Shown: positions 8,701-17,560, numbered from the stretch's first letter. The stretch: 64,000 nucleotides of DNA from DASRFR01 sp035651455 (GCA_035651455.1 DASRFR010000047.1:620001-684000); one strand, 5' to 3'. Notes: a model not told the origin generated them from the sequence alone. Program-made: numbers and translations.

Positions 8701-11700
8701 CCGCGGCGCCCGGCACGTTTGCCTGCCCACCCAGGCGACCCTCAACGCCAACCTCTCGAGCCACGGTGGTCACCTGATCTGCAAAGGTGGCCAGCGTGTC
8801 AGTCATGTTGTTAATCGTCTCCGCCAGGGCCGCGACTTCGCCTTTGGCATTCACTGTCAACTTCTGGGTGAGCACCCCATTGGCGACTGCCGTGACCACT
8901 TTCACGATGCCGCGGACCTGTTCGGTAAGGTTCGCAGCCATGACGTTCACGTTGTCGGTCAGATCTTTCCAGGTACCAGCCACTCCAGGCACCTGCGCCT
9001 GTCCTCCGAGCTTGCCTTCAGTGCCTACTTCGCGAGCCACTCGCGTGACTTCGGCAGCGAAAGCGTTGAGCTGATCGACCATGGTGTTAATGGTGTTCTT
9101 CAGTTCGAGAATTTCGCCTTTCACGTCGACCGTAATCTTGCGCGAGAGATCGCCGCGAGCAACGGCGGTCGTGACTTCCGCAATGTTTCGCACCTGGGCC
9201 GTAAGATTGCCGGCCATCGCGTTCACTGAGTCGGTGAGATCTTTCCAGGTTCCAGCGACACCTGGGACGTTGGCCTGACCGCCGAGCCGGCCTTCAGAGC
9301 CCACTTCGCGAGCCACACGCGTAACTTCGGCAGCGAAGGAACGCAACTGCTCGACCATCGTGTTCAGCGTTTCCTTTAACTGCAGGATCTCGCCGCGCAC
9401 ATCGACGGTAATCTTTTTTGACAAATCGCCATTCGCAATGGCCGTGGCGACCTCAGCAATGTTGCGCACCTGGCCCGTGAGATTGCTGGCCATGAAGTTC
9501 ACATTGTCGGTGAGATCCTTCCAGGTGCCAGCCACTCCGGGCACCTCGGCTTGACCACCGAGCTTGCCGTCGGTGCCGACCTCGCGGGCCACGCGGGTCA
9601 CTTCGCCGGCGAACGCGTTCAGTTGGTCCACCATGGTGTTGATGGTGTTCTTCAGCTCGAGAATTTCGCCTTTGACGTCGACCGTAATCTTGCGCGAGAG
9701 ATCGCCGCGAGCAACCGCCGTCGTGACTTCCGCAATGTTTCGCACCTGGGCCGTAAGATTGCCGGCCATGGAATTGACCGAGTCAGTCAGATCTTTCCAG
9801 GTGCCGGCCACGCCAGGGACGTTTGCCTGTCCACCCAGGCGGCCCTCAGAACCGACTTCGCGAGCCACGCGCGTGACTTCGCTGGCGAATGCGTTCAACT
9901 GGTCGACCATCGTGTTGATGGTCTCTTTCAAAAGCAGGATTTCGCCGCTGACGTTCACCGTAATCTTCTTCGACAAGTCACCATTCGCGATGGCGGTTGA
10001 AACTTCCGCGATATTGCGCACCTGGCCAGTCAAATTGCTGGCCATGGAATTGACGGAGTCAGTAAGGTCTTTCCATGTGCCACCTACCCCCGGCACAACG
10101 GCCTGGCCTCCAAGCTTCCCGTCGGTGCCCACTTCGCGAGCGACGCGCGTTACCTCCGAGGCGAAGGAGCGCAGTTGATCGACCATGGTGTTGATGGTGT
10201 TCTTCAGCTCCAGGATTTCGCCTTTCACGTCAACCGTGATCTTGCGCGAAAGATCGCCGCGAGCCACGGCCGTAGCCACTTCGGCAATGTTTCGAACCTG
10301 TGCCGTGAGGTTACCCGCCATGAAGTTGACATTGTCAGTGAGATCTTTCCAGGTTCCGGCGACCCCCGGCACCTCAGCTTGGCCGCCCAGTTTGCCTTCA
10401 GTGCCGACTTCGCGGGCCACACGGGTCACTTCACCGGCGAACGCGTTCAACTGGTCCACCATAGTGTTGATCGTGTTCTTAAGTTCGAGAATTTCGCCTT
10501 TTACATCAACCGTGATTTTGCGCGAGAGATCCCCGCGGGCCACGGCAGTTGTGACCTCAGCAATGTTTCTGACCTGCGCAGTGAGGTTGCCGGCCATGGA
10601 ATTGACCGAATCGGTCAGATCTTTCCAGGTACCGGCCACCCCCGGCACGTTGGCCTGACCGCCAAGCCGCCCTTCGCTGCCCACCTCGCGAGCCACGCGG
10701 GTCACCTCGCCGGCAAACCGGTTCAGCTGGTCCACCATCGTGTTAAGAGTTTCTTTGAGCTGCAGAATTTCGCCGCGGACGTCTACGGTGATTTTGCGGG
10801 ACAGATCGCCATTCGCGATGGCGGTTGCGACTTCCGCAATGTTTCGTACCTGGGCGGTAAGGTTTCCCGCCATAAAGTTTACGTTGTCCGTGAGGTCTTT
10901 CCAGGTTCCGGCGACACCTGGTACTTGAGCCTGGCCGCCGAGCTTGCCTTCGGTACCGACTTCGCGCGCCACGCGGGTCACTTCACCGGCGAACGCGTTC
11001 AGCTGGTCCACCATGGTGTTAATGGTTTCTTTAAGTTCCAGAATTTCGCCTTTGACGTCGACCGTAATCTTGCGCGATAGGTCGCCGCGGGCCACGGCGG
11101 TAGTAACTTCGGCAATGTTTCGAACCTGCGCGGTAAGGTTGCCCGCCATAGCATTGACCGAATCCGTAAGATCTTTCCAAGTGCCTGCTACGCCGGGAAC
11201 GACTGCCTGACCGCCGAGTTTGCCATCGGTACCTACTTCGCGCGCTACACGCGTCACTTCCGAGGCAAAGGATCGCAACTGGTCGACCATGGTGTTGATA
11301 GCTTCTTTGAGTTGGAGAATCTCGCCGCGAACATCGACGGTGATTTTTCGGGAAAGGTCACCGCTAGCGACTGCCGTTGCCACTTCAGCAATGTTGCGCA
11401 CCTGGCCAGTCAGATTACTGGCCATGGAGTTCACGGAATCCGTCAGATCCTTCCAGGTTCCGGCGACACCGGGCACCACCGCCTGGCCTCCGAGTTTTCC
11501 GTCGGTACCGACTTCGCGGGCGACGCGCGTGACTTCTGAAGTGAAGACGCTCAACTGCTGAATCATGGTGTTGACGATATTGGCTGAGCGTAAGAACTCG
11601 CCTTCCAGCGGCCGTCCGTCCACGTCCAGGCGAACGGTTTGAGTCAGGTTGCCCTGTGCGACCGCTGCGATGGCTCGTGTCACCTCCGTATTTGGCCGCA

Positions 11701-12079
11701 AAAGATCCTCAACCAGAGTATTTACCGAGACTTCCATCTCTCCCCATGCGCCACGGGATTCGTGGAATTTCGTGCGTTCGCGGGTTCGGCCTTCTTTGCC
11801 CACGACTTGTCCGACGCGCTTCAACTCCTGCGCCATCTGCTGGTTAGCGGCGACTATTTCGTTGAACGTATCGGCAATCTTGCCCGCTAACCCGGTCCAT
11901 GATCTGGGCAGCCGCACCGAGAAATCACCGTCGCGCATGGTTTGCAATCCGGCGAGGATAGCGCCTAAATCGACGCCGACAGGCTCCGCCACCATGGTGG
12001 AACTACCATTGTCTTTTGCATGCTGGCTGAGGTCAGTGCTGGTAGTGGCAACTGCTGCACCTTGCGCGCTTCGCTTCAT
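5759..12079 (-). CDS. Giant soluble poly-HAMP hybrid histidine kinase with three REC domains
   Basis: A 2106-residue kinase without visible membrane segments. Order: a non-repeated HAMP-like lead (residues 35-182), eleven tandem 92-residue units (183-1194), a GAF-like domain (about 1215-1375), a Gln/Glu-rich coiled coil (about 1385-1465), HisKA with the phosphorylated His in MSHELRTPLNS, HATPase (LLSNAFKFTEQG, DTGIGIP, GTGLGLAIS) and three receiver domains (acceptors in SLDVFLPDM, VLDLRLPDM and VLMDIMMPEMDG). Each unit has a canonical and a divergent HAMP-like half. The closest known architecture is the poly-HAMP group III kinases such as fungal Nik1, which sense osmotic and wall stress; the stimulus here is unknown. 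The ATG at 12079 has an AGGAG site. It heads the three-gene phosphorelay operon. Confidence 0.93.
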   Translation of the reverse strand: MKRSAQGAAVATTSTDLSQHAKDNGSSTMVAEPVGVDLGAILAGLQTMRDGDFSVRLPRSWTGLAGKIADTFNEIVAANQQMAQELKRVGQVVGKEGRTRERTKFHESRGAWGEMEVSVNTLVEDLLRPNTEVTRAIAAVAQGNLTQTVRLDVDGRPLEGEFLRSANIVNTMIQQLSVFTSEVTRVAREVGTDGKLGGQAVVPGVAGTWKDLTDSVNSMASNLTGQVRNIAEVATAVASGDLSRKITVDVRGEILQLKEAINTMVDQLRSFASEVTRVAREVGTDGKLGGQAVVPGVAGTWKDLTDSVNAMAGNLTAQVRNIAEVTTAVARGDLSRKITVDVKGEILELKETINTMVDQLNAFAGEVTRVAREVGTEGKLGGQAQVPGVAGTWKDLTDNVNFMAGNLTAQVRNIAEVATAIANGDLSRKITVDVRGEILQLKETLNTMVDQLNRFAGEVTRVAREVGSEGRLGGQANVPGVAGTWKDLTDSVNSMAGNLTAQVRNIAEVTTAVARGDLSRKITVDVKGEILELKNTINTMVDQLNAFAGEVTRVAREVGTEGKLGGQAEVPGVAGTWKDLTDNVNFMAGNLTAQVRNIAEVATAVARGDLSRKITVDVKGEILELKNTINTMVDQLRSFASEVTRVAREVGTDGKLGGQAVVPGVGGTWKDLTDSVNSMASNLTGQVRNIAEVSTAIANGDLSKKITVNVSGEILLLKETINTMVDQLNAFASEVTRVAREVGSEGRLGGQANVPGVAGTWKDLTDSVNSMAGNLTAQVRNIAEVTTAVARGDLSRKITVDVKGEILELKNTINTMVDQLNAFAGEVTRVAREVGTDGKLGGQAEVPGVAGTWKDLTDNVNFMASNLTGQVRNIAEVATAIANGDLSKKITVDVRGEILQLKETLNTMVEQLRSFAAEVTRVAREVGSEGRLGGQANVPGVAGTWKDLTDSVNAMAGNLTAQVRNIAEVTTAVARGDLSRKITVDVKGEILELKNTINTMVDQLNAFAAEVTRVAREVGTEGKLGGQAQVPGVAGTWKDLTDNVNVMAANLTEQVRGIVKVVTAVANGVLTQKLTVNAKGEVAALAETINNMTDTLATFADQVTTVAREVGVEGRLGGQANVPGAAGTWKDLTGNVNLLADNLTNQVRAIAEVATAVTKGDLTRSIQVEARGEVAELKDNINTMINNLRLTTERNTEQDWLKTNLARFTGMLQGQRDLGTVGRMLLSELAPLVGAQQGVIYQMESEDSRGLVLLSAFAGDGHDGHLRRLDVGEGLIGQCALEKRRMLISDLPPDRTVSVRSGLFEAVPRNVIVLPVLFEDRVKAVIELASLSIFTASHLSFLEQLTASIGIVLNSIEATMQTEGLLKQSQQLAAELQAQQKELQQTNEQLAQKAQQLAEQNVEVERKNQEIEQARRALEEKAKELALTSKYKSEFLANMSHELRTPLNSILVLGQQLTDNPEGNLTPKQVEFARTIHAAGTDLLNLISDILDLSKIESGTVSVEAEEIFFASLLDAVARPFRHEAENKRLSFEIHTDPHLSRSLVTDSKRLQQVLKNLLSNAFKFTEQGGVRLSVSAAPSGWSEDHAILSKSASVIAFEVADTGIGIPTDKQRIIFEAFQQADAGTSRKYGGTGLGLAISRELATLLGGEIQLRSTPGKGSTFTLYLPQTYVGSSAATLVSSDGKPSVAPLQLSRVKVAELPSEQIEDDRGNLQPDDAVLLIVEDDPHYARVLCDLARDKGFKVLAATRGADALALAREYHPSAVSLDVFLPDMLGWTVLNHLKQDSSTRHIPVQMLTLDEDRHHGLARGAFSFITKPTTTEGLEAAFARIKEYSSSRRKRLLVVEDNPAEQFSIRELLGYDDLDVTTVGTGADALQSISTEEFDCVVLDLRLPDMSGFEVLEHLRDSAAASDLPVVVFTGKELSPEEDARLHTLARSVVVKGVESPERLLDETALFLHRVVTDLPVEKQKMLDRLHRSDEALVGRKVLVVDDDVRNIFALSSVLERRGMSVLTAGTGREAITTLESTPDIAIVLMDIMMPEMDGYETMQVIRQNPSFRRLPIIALTAKAMKGDREKCLEAGASEYLAKPVNTEQLLSALRMWLHR
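8498..11533 (-). repeat. Eleven tandem 276-bp poly-HAMP coding repeats
   Basis: Each 92-codon unit begins VTRVAREVG and contains GTWKDLT, NLT-x-QVR and GDLSRKITVDV landmarks; GTWKDLT occurs eleven times at fixed spacing. Units come in types (QANV, QAVV, QAEV, QAQV) and the types pair into a two-unit super-repeat. The repeats are in frame and wholly inside the kinase gene. The opposite strand shows long open frames here only because the repeated codons lack complementary stops. Confidence 0.97.
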
Positions 12080-12495
12080 GACTCACTCTCCTAAAGGTCA
12101 AGGCGCGCAGGAACTTACCCTCCCACGTCTCACCTTAAATGCTGTAATACCAGATGCTTAGGAAGTACTAATAAAGAAGAACTTTCGTTGTAGAGCTCAC
12201 CCCAAAGTGGCTATTACGCGAAGGCCACGTATCCAGCGTCTGTTTAACATGAAAGCTGCGCAAAAACCCTACAGTGTTTACTGTATGCCACGCGCGTGGT
12301 GCAGGCGCCAGAGCGCTCTAACAGCGTTTTTCATGATGACCACGAAATAATTCCGCGCGAAATGAGCTATTCCGCCCCTGCTTTACGCATTTCAGAACAG
12401 ACAGGAAGAACCGCGTGGCAGGCCAAGACGGTAACCAGCCCCGTGCCGTGATCATGCGGTCTTCCTGGGGGGACTCAGAAACCAGGAGTGTACTT
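12080..12495. other. Divergent intergenic region with two adjacent palindromes
   Basis: A 416 bp gap between the poly-HAMP kinase (leftward) and the secreted protein gene (rightward), so it should hold both promoters. Two small palindromes lie 3 bases apart: ACAGTGTTTACTGT at 12271-12284 and CCACGCGCGTGG at 12288-12299. Either could be an operator. An open frame on the minus strand (12318-12629) runs into the secreted protein gene and has no coding features. Confidence 0.4.
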
Positions 12496-14079
12496 ATGCG
12501 TGCCAGCTTGCATCGAGCAACCGCGGGTTTCAGTTTTGCCTTGATCGTCCTCGGGATCGCTGTCCAGGCGGAAGACCTAAAAATCAGCAAGAAGATCTCG
12601 GTGGCCGGAAACAGCTTCACGTCTGACACTTACGTAAAGGGCGCGCGCGAGCGCAACGTCATGAGCATGCCCGGAGGCGCCTCGAACGTCACTATCCACC
12701 AGTGCGACCTGAAACGTACCCTGAACCTCAACGAGCAGACGCAGAGCTACCTGGTGATGCCGGATCCCGACAGCGAGGACGTGAACGACGCCGCTGCCCT
12801 GCTCACCGGAGCACCCTCAGCCCAGCCGACCGGCGGTAAGATCACACTGACTTCGACGATTGCCGATACCGGTGAGCGGAAACAGATGTTCGGCTTTGCT
12901 GCCAGGCATCTGAAGACCACGGTCGTCGCTGAATCATCGGCCAATGCATGTTCCGCCGTTCATGAGAAATTCGACATCGATGGATGGTATGCCGACATAG
13001 GCAAGGAAACGGCCGGGTGTTCCCGGCTCACACCGCCAATCCGCCAGGGGCAAAACTGCCAGGACCGTGTCGTCATTCGCTCGAGCGGCAAAGGAAAACT
13101 CGGCTTTCCGCTAGCCGAAAATCTCACCATCCAAAATGGGGGCGCCCAGCCAGTCAGCATGAATATCGATGTGGCGGGCATCGCGCGGCAGACCTTATCC
13201 GCCGACCTGTTCGACGCTCCCGCCGGCTACAAACAGGTCAACAGTTTCGCGGAGCTCTACGGTGTGCCGCAACCCGCCCAGGCGGGCGCGGGTGCCGGTG
13301 CTGCGGCGCCGCTGCCACAATCCATGACCGGAAATGCACCCAATCTTTCCGCGGGTGCAAATCCGTACAGCATGATGACCCCGGCGGCTTTGGCGCAGGC
13401 CTCTGCCATGGCGCATCAGGGCGTCAATGGAATGGGATCTATGCCGGGGGCCGCACCAGCGGGCGGCGCTGCAGTAGCGGCGCCCCAAGCGCTAGGGCCC
13501 AAAGCCCCAGGGAAAATACGCATTGGCGTCGTCTCGCCTGACGCGCAGATGGGGCAAGGCAGTAGCTCTGGCATGGAGTATGGCACGCCGATTCGCAACG
13601 CGATCATTCAGTACATGAACGGACCGGCAGTCGAAGTGGCCGCGTTAGACTCTCACATCCAAATGCAACTCCAGGCCGAGGCCCAGCAGAAGCAGTGCGA
13701 TTACGTCCTGTTCTCGAATGTAGTGGTCAAGCATGGCAGCGGAGGCGGATTCGGCAAGTTCATGAAGATGGCTTCTCCGGCCGCCAGTGTGATGCCAATG
13801 GCTGCAGCGGGAAGAGGCCTGGGAGCAGCCGCAGCGACATCCGCGGTCAGTTCCACCGTGGCCCAGACGGCGGCGATGACTTCACTGGCTAACTTCAACG
13901 GACAAATCAAGTCCAAGGACGAGGTGAGCCTGGCATATCAGCTCGTCCCAGCTGGCCAGCAAGCCGCGAAACTCAGTGACACCTTGAAAGCGAAAGCCAG
14001 CTCGGACGGCCAGGATGTTTTATCGCCGCTGATCGAGCAACTCGCCAATACTGTTTTGACGGCAGCGACTAAGAATTAA
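12496..14079 (+). CDS. Secreted protein with Ala/Pro-rich linker and CsgG-like C-terminal region (unrecognised)
   Basis: A 527-residue exported protein. The N-terminus (MRASLHRATAGFSFALIVLG, then AVQA-E) is a signal peptide. Residues about 25-245 form a first domain containing several Cys residues (IHQCDLKR, AGCSRL, QNCQD); 250-330 is Ala/Pro/Gly/Met-rich and probably unstructured; the C-terminal region (KIRIGVVSPDAQ, IRNAIIQYMNGP, QCDYVLFSNVVV) resembles in layout the CsgG/TolB-N-like family, which is only a tentative reading. The ATG at 12496 has an AGGAG site 8-9 bases before it; an upstream in-frame extension of 27 codons lacks one. A terminator follows. I do not assign a function. Confidence 0.75.
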   Translation: MRASLHRATAGFSFALIVLGIAVQAEDLKISKKISVAGNSFTSDTYVKGARERNVMSMPGGASNVTIHQCDLKRTLNLNEQTQSYLVMPDPDSEDVNDAAALLTGAPSAQPTGGKITLTSTIADTGERKQMFGFAARHLKTTVVAESSANACSAVHEKFDIDGWYADIGKETAGCSRLTPPIRQGQNCQDRVVIRSSGKGKLGFPLAENLTIQNGGAQPVSMNIDVAGIARQTLSADLFDAPAGYKQVNSFAELYGVPQPAQAGAGAGAAAPLPQSMTGNAPNLSAGANPYSMMTPAALAQASAMAHQGVNGMGSMPGAAPAGGAAVAAPQALGPKAPGKIRIGVVSPDAQMGQGSSSGMEYGTPIRNAIIQYMNGPAVEVAALDSHIQMQLQAEAQQKQCDYVLFSNVVVKHGSGGGFGKFMKMASPAASVMPMAAAGRGLGAAAATSAVSSTVAQTAAMTSLANFNGQIKSKDEVSLAYQLVPAGQQAAKLSDTLKAKASSDGQDVLSPLIEQLANTVLTAATKN

Positions 14080-14097
14080 TGATCAAGCTCAGGGCGC

Positions 14098-14137
14098 GGG
14101 GGTGGCAGTCGGCTTTGCTTCGCCATCCCCGTTTTTT
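14098..14137 (+). terminator. Rho-independent terminator after the secreted protein gene
   Basis: Stem GGGGGTGGC (14098-14106) pairs with GCCATCCCC (14122-14130) with a single G-U wobble, a 15-base loop, then GTTTTTT. It lies 19 bp after the stop and just before the end of the convergent kinase gene. Confidence 0.85.
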
Positions 14138-14144
14138 CGATTCC

Positions 14145-16748
14145 TCAGTGCGCGTTCTTACCGCTAAGCCCCCGCTCACACTGCGCGATCTCTTGGTTAA
14201 CTTCGCTCACTCGCGCGGCCCCACTGTACTGAGGCAATCCGTGATCGCGAACTGTTTCAAATCCGGGCAACGACTTTTTGAACCATGACTCCGCCTCTCG
14301 GTAGTGTTCCGCCGTTTTTTGCGGTGAGGGGTCTGAAGCAGCGAGACTGCGATGAGCTTTACCCATCCAGAACTCGTCGTTCACTACGGCGAATCCTGCC
14401 AGCGTGTTCGGATTCTTCGCATCGGGAAGCTTTGCCAGCATGGCTAAAGAGAGGCGCAACTGCTCCATTCCCGCGACAAGCTGTCCGACGGCGATCATGA
14501 CTTGCCCCATTTCGGCACGCACGCGCCCGATGTCCTGCTGCAATTGCGCGTTCGCAGGATCCGCGGCAGCCAATGCTTGGAACCCTGATAATGCCTGCCT
14601 GTCATACGCCAGCGCCGTCGTCTTATCACCCAACTCTGCCAGAATTTCACCGAGTGAGAATTGCCCGTAGATCGAAAGTCGCCGGAATTCTGCGTTCGTG
14701 GGTTCAGCCGCGACGAGGGATTGAGCGCTGCTGAGCGCCTTTTTGTAAAGCGCCGCAGCTCGCGGACGATCTCCAGGGTTCTCCTCAACTACTTGCGCAA
14801 TGCGGCTATAGCTCAGGTAGAGATATCGGCGCACCCGCAGATTCTTGGGATCGGCAGAGGCCATTTGCTCGAGCATCGTTGTTCCCGTTTGCATAGTCGC
14901 GAGTCCTCCCGAGCGATCCCCTCCAATCTCCGCCTGCTTGTAGCCATGATCCATGTAATAAGCGGCCAACATCGCGCGGTCCTGCGGGCCTACGGCACTC
15001 GAGCCATACAGCTTTACGGCAGTGGAAAATGCCTTGTCCGAGTAATCCATGGCAGCTTTCGAATCGCCGCTAGCCCAAAGCAGATCACTGAGTTTGCCGT
15101 AATTGGGTATAAGTTGCCGCCCCAGTTCAAGGTCCTGGGGATCGTGTTGCGCGAGCGACTCCCGAATGGCAAGCGCTTTCTGATAACTGACCGCGGCCCC
15201 CGCCGGATCGCCAAGGTTGGCCTGCCGAGGCTGACCTTGCACATCGCCAATCTTTTCGTACGCCGCGGCCATTTCGCGCTGCAAGGAAGCGTCAGTTTTG
15301 GATTCCTGGCTCAGGCTATCCAGGTATTCCAATGCCCGGCTAACCAGAAGCTTGCGAGCGGGAGTGGAGCCCGGCAGGTCCTTGATGGAATCGTGAACTT
15401 CGAAGAGCAACGAATTGGCCAACTTGCGCACATCGTTGAAGCGCCGCTCGGCCCGCGCCCGTTCTTGCCGCGCAACTTCCGCTTGCACGCGGGCGATATG
15501 CGCTTCATGCACAGCAATCGCCAGACCGAAGGTGAGCGCCAGGGCGGCGACGATCGCGCCAACCACTCCCGCGGTATGTCTTGCTACAAACTTCGAAGTC
15601 CGGTACCGCAGCGTGTCCTGGCGGGCCGTGACAGGCAGATTCTGCAAATGGCGCCGGATGTCCCCCGCGAATTGTTCAACCGAGGGATAGCGTCGTACCG
15701 CTTCTTTCCTGAGCGCCATCAGCACGATGTTGTCCAGGTCGCCATGCAGCCGTTTACTCAATTTCTCGGTGCTCGACGCCGTGGATCCGGTTTCTTCTTT
15801 CTGGCGTGCGATGGTGCTTGGGCGCAGCGGTTCTTCCTCGCAAACCGCTCGAGTGATTTCGTGGGACGAACTCTTGGGCACCCTGTAAGGACTCTCGCCC
15901 GTCAGCAATTCGTAGAGCACGACTCCCAAGGAGTAGACGTCGCTCGCCGTAGTGATGGTCTCGCCACGAACCTGTTCCGGGCTTGCATATCCTGCGGTTA
16001 GCACCTGAAAGGCAGTCATCGTAACGGCATGCTTACCCGCGCCATTCTCATCAAGAATTTTGGCAATACCAAAGTCGAGGAGTTTGGGAACTCCGTCACG
16101 TGTGACCAGGATGTTCAGGGGCTTGATGTCGCGATGGATGATCAGGCGCTGGTGGGCATATTGAACCGCGGAGCACACCTGCAAGAAGAGCTTCAGCCGT
16201 TCTTGAATGGAAAGCCGGTGCTCGTTGCAGTACACGTCGATAGGTTTGCCCTCGATCAACTCCATCACGAAATAAGGCAATCCTTCCTGGGTGGTACCGC
16301 CGTCGAGCATGAGGCAGATGTTGGGATGTTCCAATGTTGCGAGAATCTGCCGCTCATTTCGGAACCGCTCCATGGTCAACGTGGCCCCGGGGCCGGTCCG
16401 CACAAGCTTGATCGCAACCTCTTTGCGGTATTGATCGTCAGCGCGAAACGCGCGATACACCTCGCCCATTCCGCCGGCTCCTATCTGACACACCAGCTCG
16501 TAGGGGCCCAGGCGGCGACCAATCAAGTCATTGCCTGGAAGCAGCGGCAGTTTTGCGATTTCTGTGACCGGCTGGTCGAGGAAGTCAGTCGCCGCTTGAT
16601 TGTGAGAGGCGATAAGGGATTCCAACTCACGGCGCAATTCGGGATCCTCATTGGCGATCGCTTCCAGATACTCGGCGCGCTGCTTGGGCCCGAGCTCAAG
16701 CGCAACGTTCAACTTGTCTTTGATCTGGGCCCAGCGCTCGGGCAGCAT
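14145..16748 (-). CDS. Transmembrane Ser/Thr protein kinase with TPR-like extracytoplasmic region
   Basis: An 867-residue Hanks-type kinase. A short helical N-terminus (1-70) precedes the kinase domain (about 80-365): glycine loop IGAGGMGEVY, Lys at 114 in VAIKLV, catalytic HRDIKPLN (D207, K209, N212) and DFG at 225-227. A single membrane helix lies at about 393-413 and the 450-residue remainder is helical with TPR-like Ala/Leu spacing, presumably outside the inner membrane. Family knowledge: such kinases phosphorylate Ser/Thr on partner proteins in response to external ligands. It lies 52 bp after an ECF sigma gene on the same strand, so the sigma factor is a likely partner or co-regulated regulator. 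Confidence 0.92.
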   Translation of the reverse strand: MLPERWAQIKDKLNVALELGPKQRAEYLEAIANEDPELRRELESLIASHNQAATDFLDQPVTEIAKLPLLPGNDLIGRRLGPYELVCQIGAGGMGEVYRAFRADDQYRKEVAIKLVRTGPGATLTMERFRNERQILATLEHPNICLMLDGGTTQEGLPYFVMELIEGKPIDVYCNEHRLSIQERLKLFLQVCSAVQYAHQRLIIHRDIKPLNILVTRDGVPKLLDFGIAKILDENGAGKHAVTMTAFQVLTAGYASPEQVRGETITTASDVYSLGVVLYELLTGESPYRVPKSSSHEITRAVCEEEPLRPSTIARQKEETGSTASSTEKLSKRLHGDLDNIVLMALRKEAVRRYPSVEQFAGDIRRHLQNLPVTARQDTLRYRTSKFVARHTAGVVGAIVAALALTFGLAIAVHEAHIARVQAEVARQERARAERRFNDVRKLANSLLFEVHDSIKDLPGSTPARKLLVSRALEYLDSLSQESKTDASLQREMAAAYEKIGDVQGQPRQANLGDPAGAAVSYQKALAIRESLAQHDPQDLELGRQLIPNYGKLSDLLWASGDSKAAMDYSDKAFSTAVKLYGSSAVGPQDRAMLAAYYMDHGYKQAEIGGDRSGGLATMQTGTTMLEQMASADPKNLRVRRYLYLSYSRIAQVVEENPGDRPRAAALYKKALSSAQSLVAAEPTNAEFRRLSIYGQFSLGEILAELGDKTTALAYDRQALSGFQALAAADPANAQLQQDIGRVRAEMGQVMIAVGQLVAGMEQLRLSLAMLAKLPDAKNPNTLAGFAVVNDEFWMGKAHRSLAASDPSPQKTAEHYREAESWFKKSLPGFETVRDHGLPQYSGAARVSEVNQEIAQCERGLSGKNAH

Positions 16749-16800
16749 TGCGCCGTTCCTTTCCTCTAATGACGGTAAAAGCCGGTGACGTCGCGCGAAT

Positions 16801-17382
16801 CTAGGAATTCGTTGCCCGGCGCAGCTCGCGGTGCAGCCAGGCTCGAGCAGTCGTCCAATCGCGCTTCACGGTCGCGGGGGAGATATCGAGAGCGGCTGAG
16901 ACCTCATCAATCGAGAGGCCTCCAAAAAAACGCAATTCCACAATTTGGGCCTGTCGCGGATCCATGCGTGCGAGCTCCTGCAGCGCATCATCCAGCGCCA
17001 GCAGATCGTAGTCCGGTTCCTCCGGGAGCTGGAGAGCCTTGTCAAGGGTAAGCTTGCACCCGTAATCGCGTTTCGCAGCACTCCGTTTGCGCGCGTGATC
17101 GACAAGAATTTCCCGCATGAGTCGCGATGAGATGGCAAGGAAATGAGCGCGATTTTGAAATTGCAGGGGCTGGCCGTGGTCCACGAATCGAAGATAAGCT
17201 TCGTGTACCAGCGCGGTACTCTGCAGAGTGTGATCGCGGCGCTCGCCCTGGAGGTGATAACGGGCCACTCGCCGCAACTGGTCGTAGACAAGCGGTAAGA
17301 GCTTCTGCAGCGCGTCCTGATCTCCGCCCTTCCACTTGACCAACAGCTCGGTAACGGGCGTAGAGGAACCGCTACTTACCAT
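16801..17382 (-). CDS. ECF-type RNA polymerase sigma factor linked to the Ser/Thr kinase
   Basis: A 193-residue sigma-70 factor with region 2 (ALVHEAYLRFVD, FLAISSRLMREILVDHARKR) and region 4 (MDPRQAQIVELRFFGGLSIDEVSAAL, then a helix-turn-helix ending SPATVKRDWTTARAWL). The HTLQSTALVHEAYLR pattern is that of the ECF subfamily common in Acidobacteria and Planctomycetes, often found next to protein kinases. The ATG at 17382 has a GGAGG site 9 bases before it, better than the 21-codon longer frame. No anti-sigma gene is adjacent; the downstream kinase may replace one. Confidence 0.9.
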   Translation of the reverse strand: MVSSGSSTPVTELLVKWKGGDQDALQKLLPLVYDQLRRVARYHLQGERRDHTLQSTALVHEAYLRFVDHGQPLQFQNRAHFLAISSRLMREILVDHARKRSAAKRDYGCKLTLDKALQLPEEPDYDLLALDDALQELARMDPRQAQIVELRFFGGLSIDEVSAALDISPATVKRDWTTARAWLHRELRRATNS

Positions 17383-17560
17383 TCCAATGCCGCCTCCAAA
17401 GCGGGTTTCGGCGAGAATCATAAGTCCAGAGCTGGGTTGAGTCAATGAGAATGGCGGACCAACGCAGCGGCACCCGGTGAAATACCCACGCTATGTGTGA
17501 ATCTCTCCCATTGAATGTCAAAGACTTTGAACCAACTCAACACCGACCGCAATAACTTGG

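Noticed and set aside
9551..11080. Long plus-strand open frames (150-300 codons) across the HAMP array
   Set aside because: They are the complement of a repetitive coding region; the codon pattern repeats every 276 bp and no independent domain, start signal or ribosome site is present.
8498..11533. Regular repeats that could be taken for a CRISPR-like array
   Set aside because: Period is 276 bp, in frame, and translates to HAMP units with no spacers.
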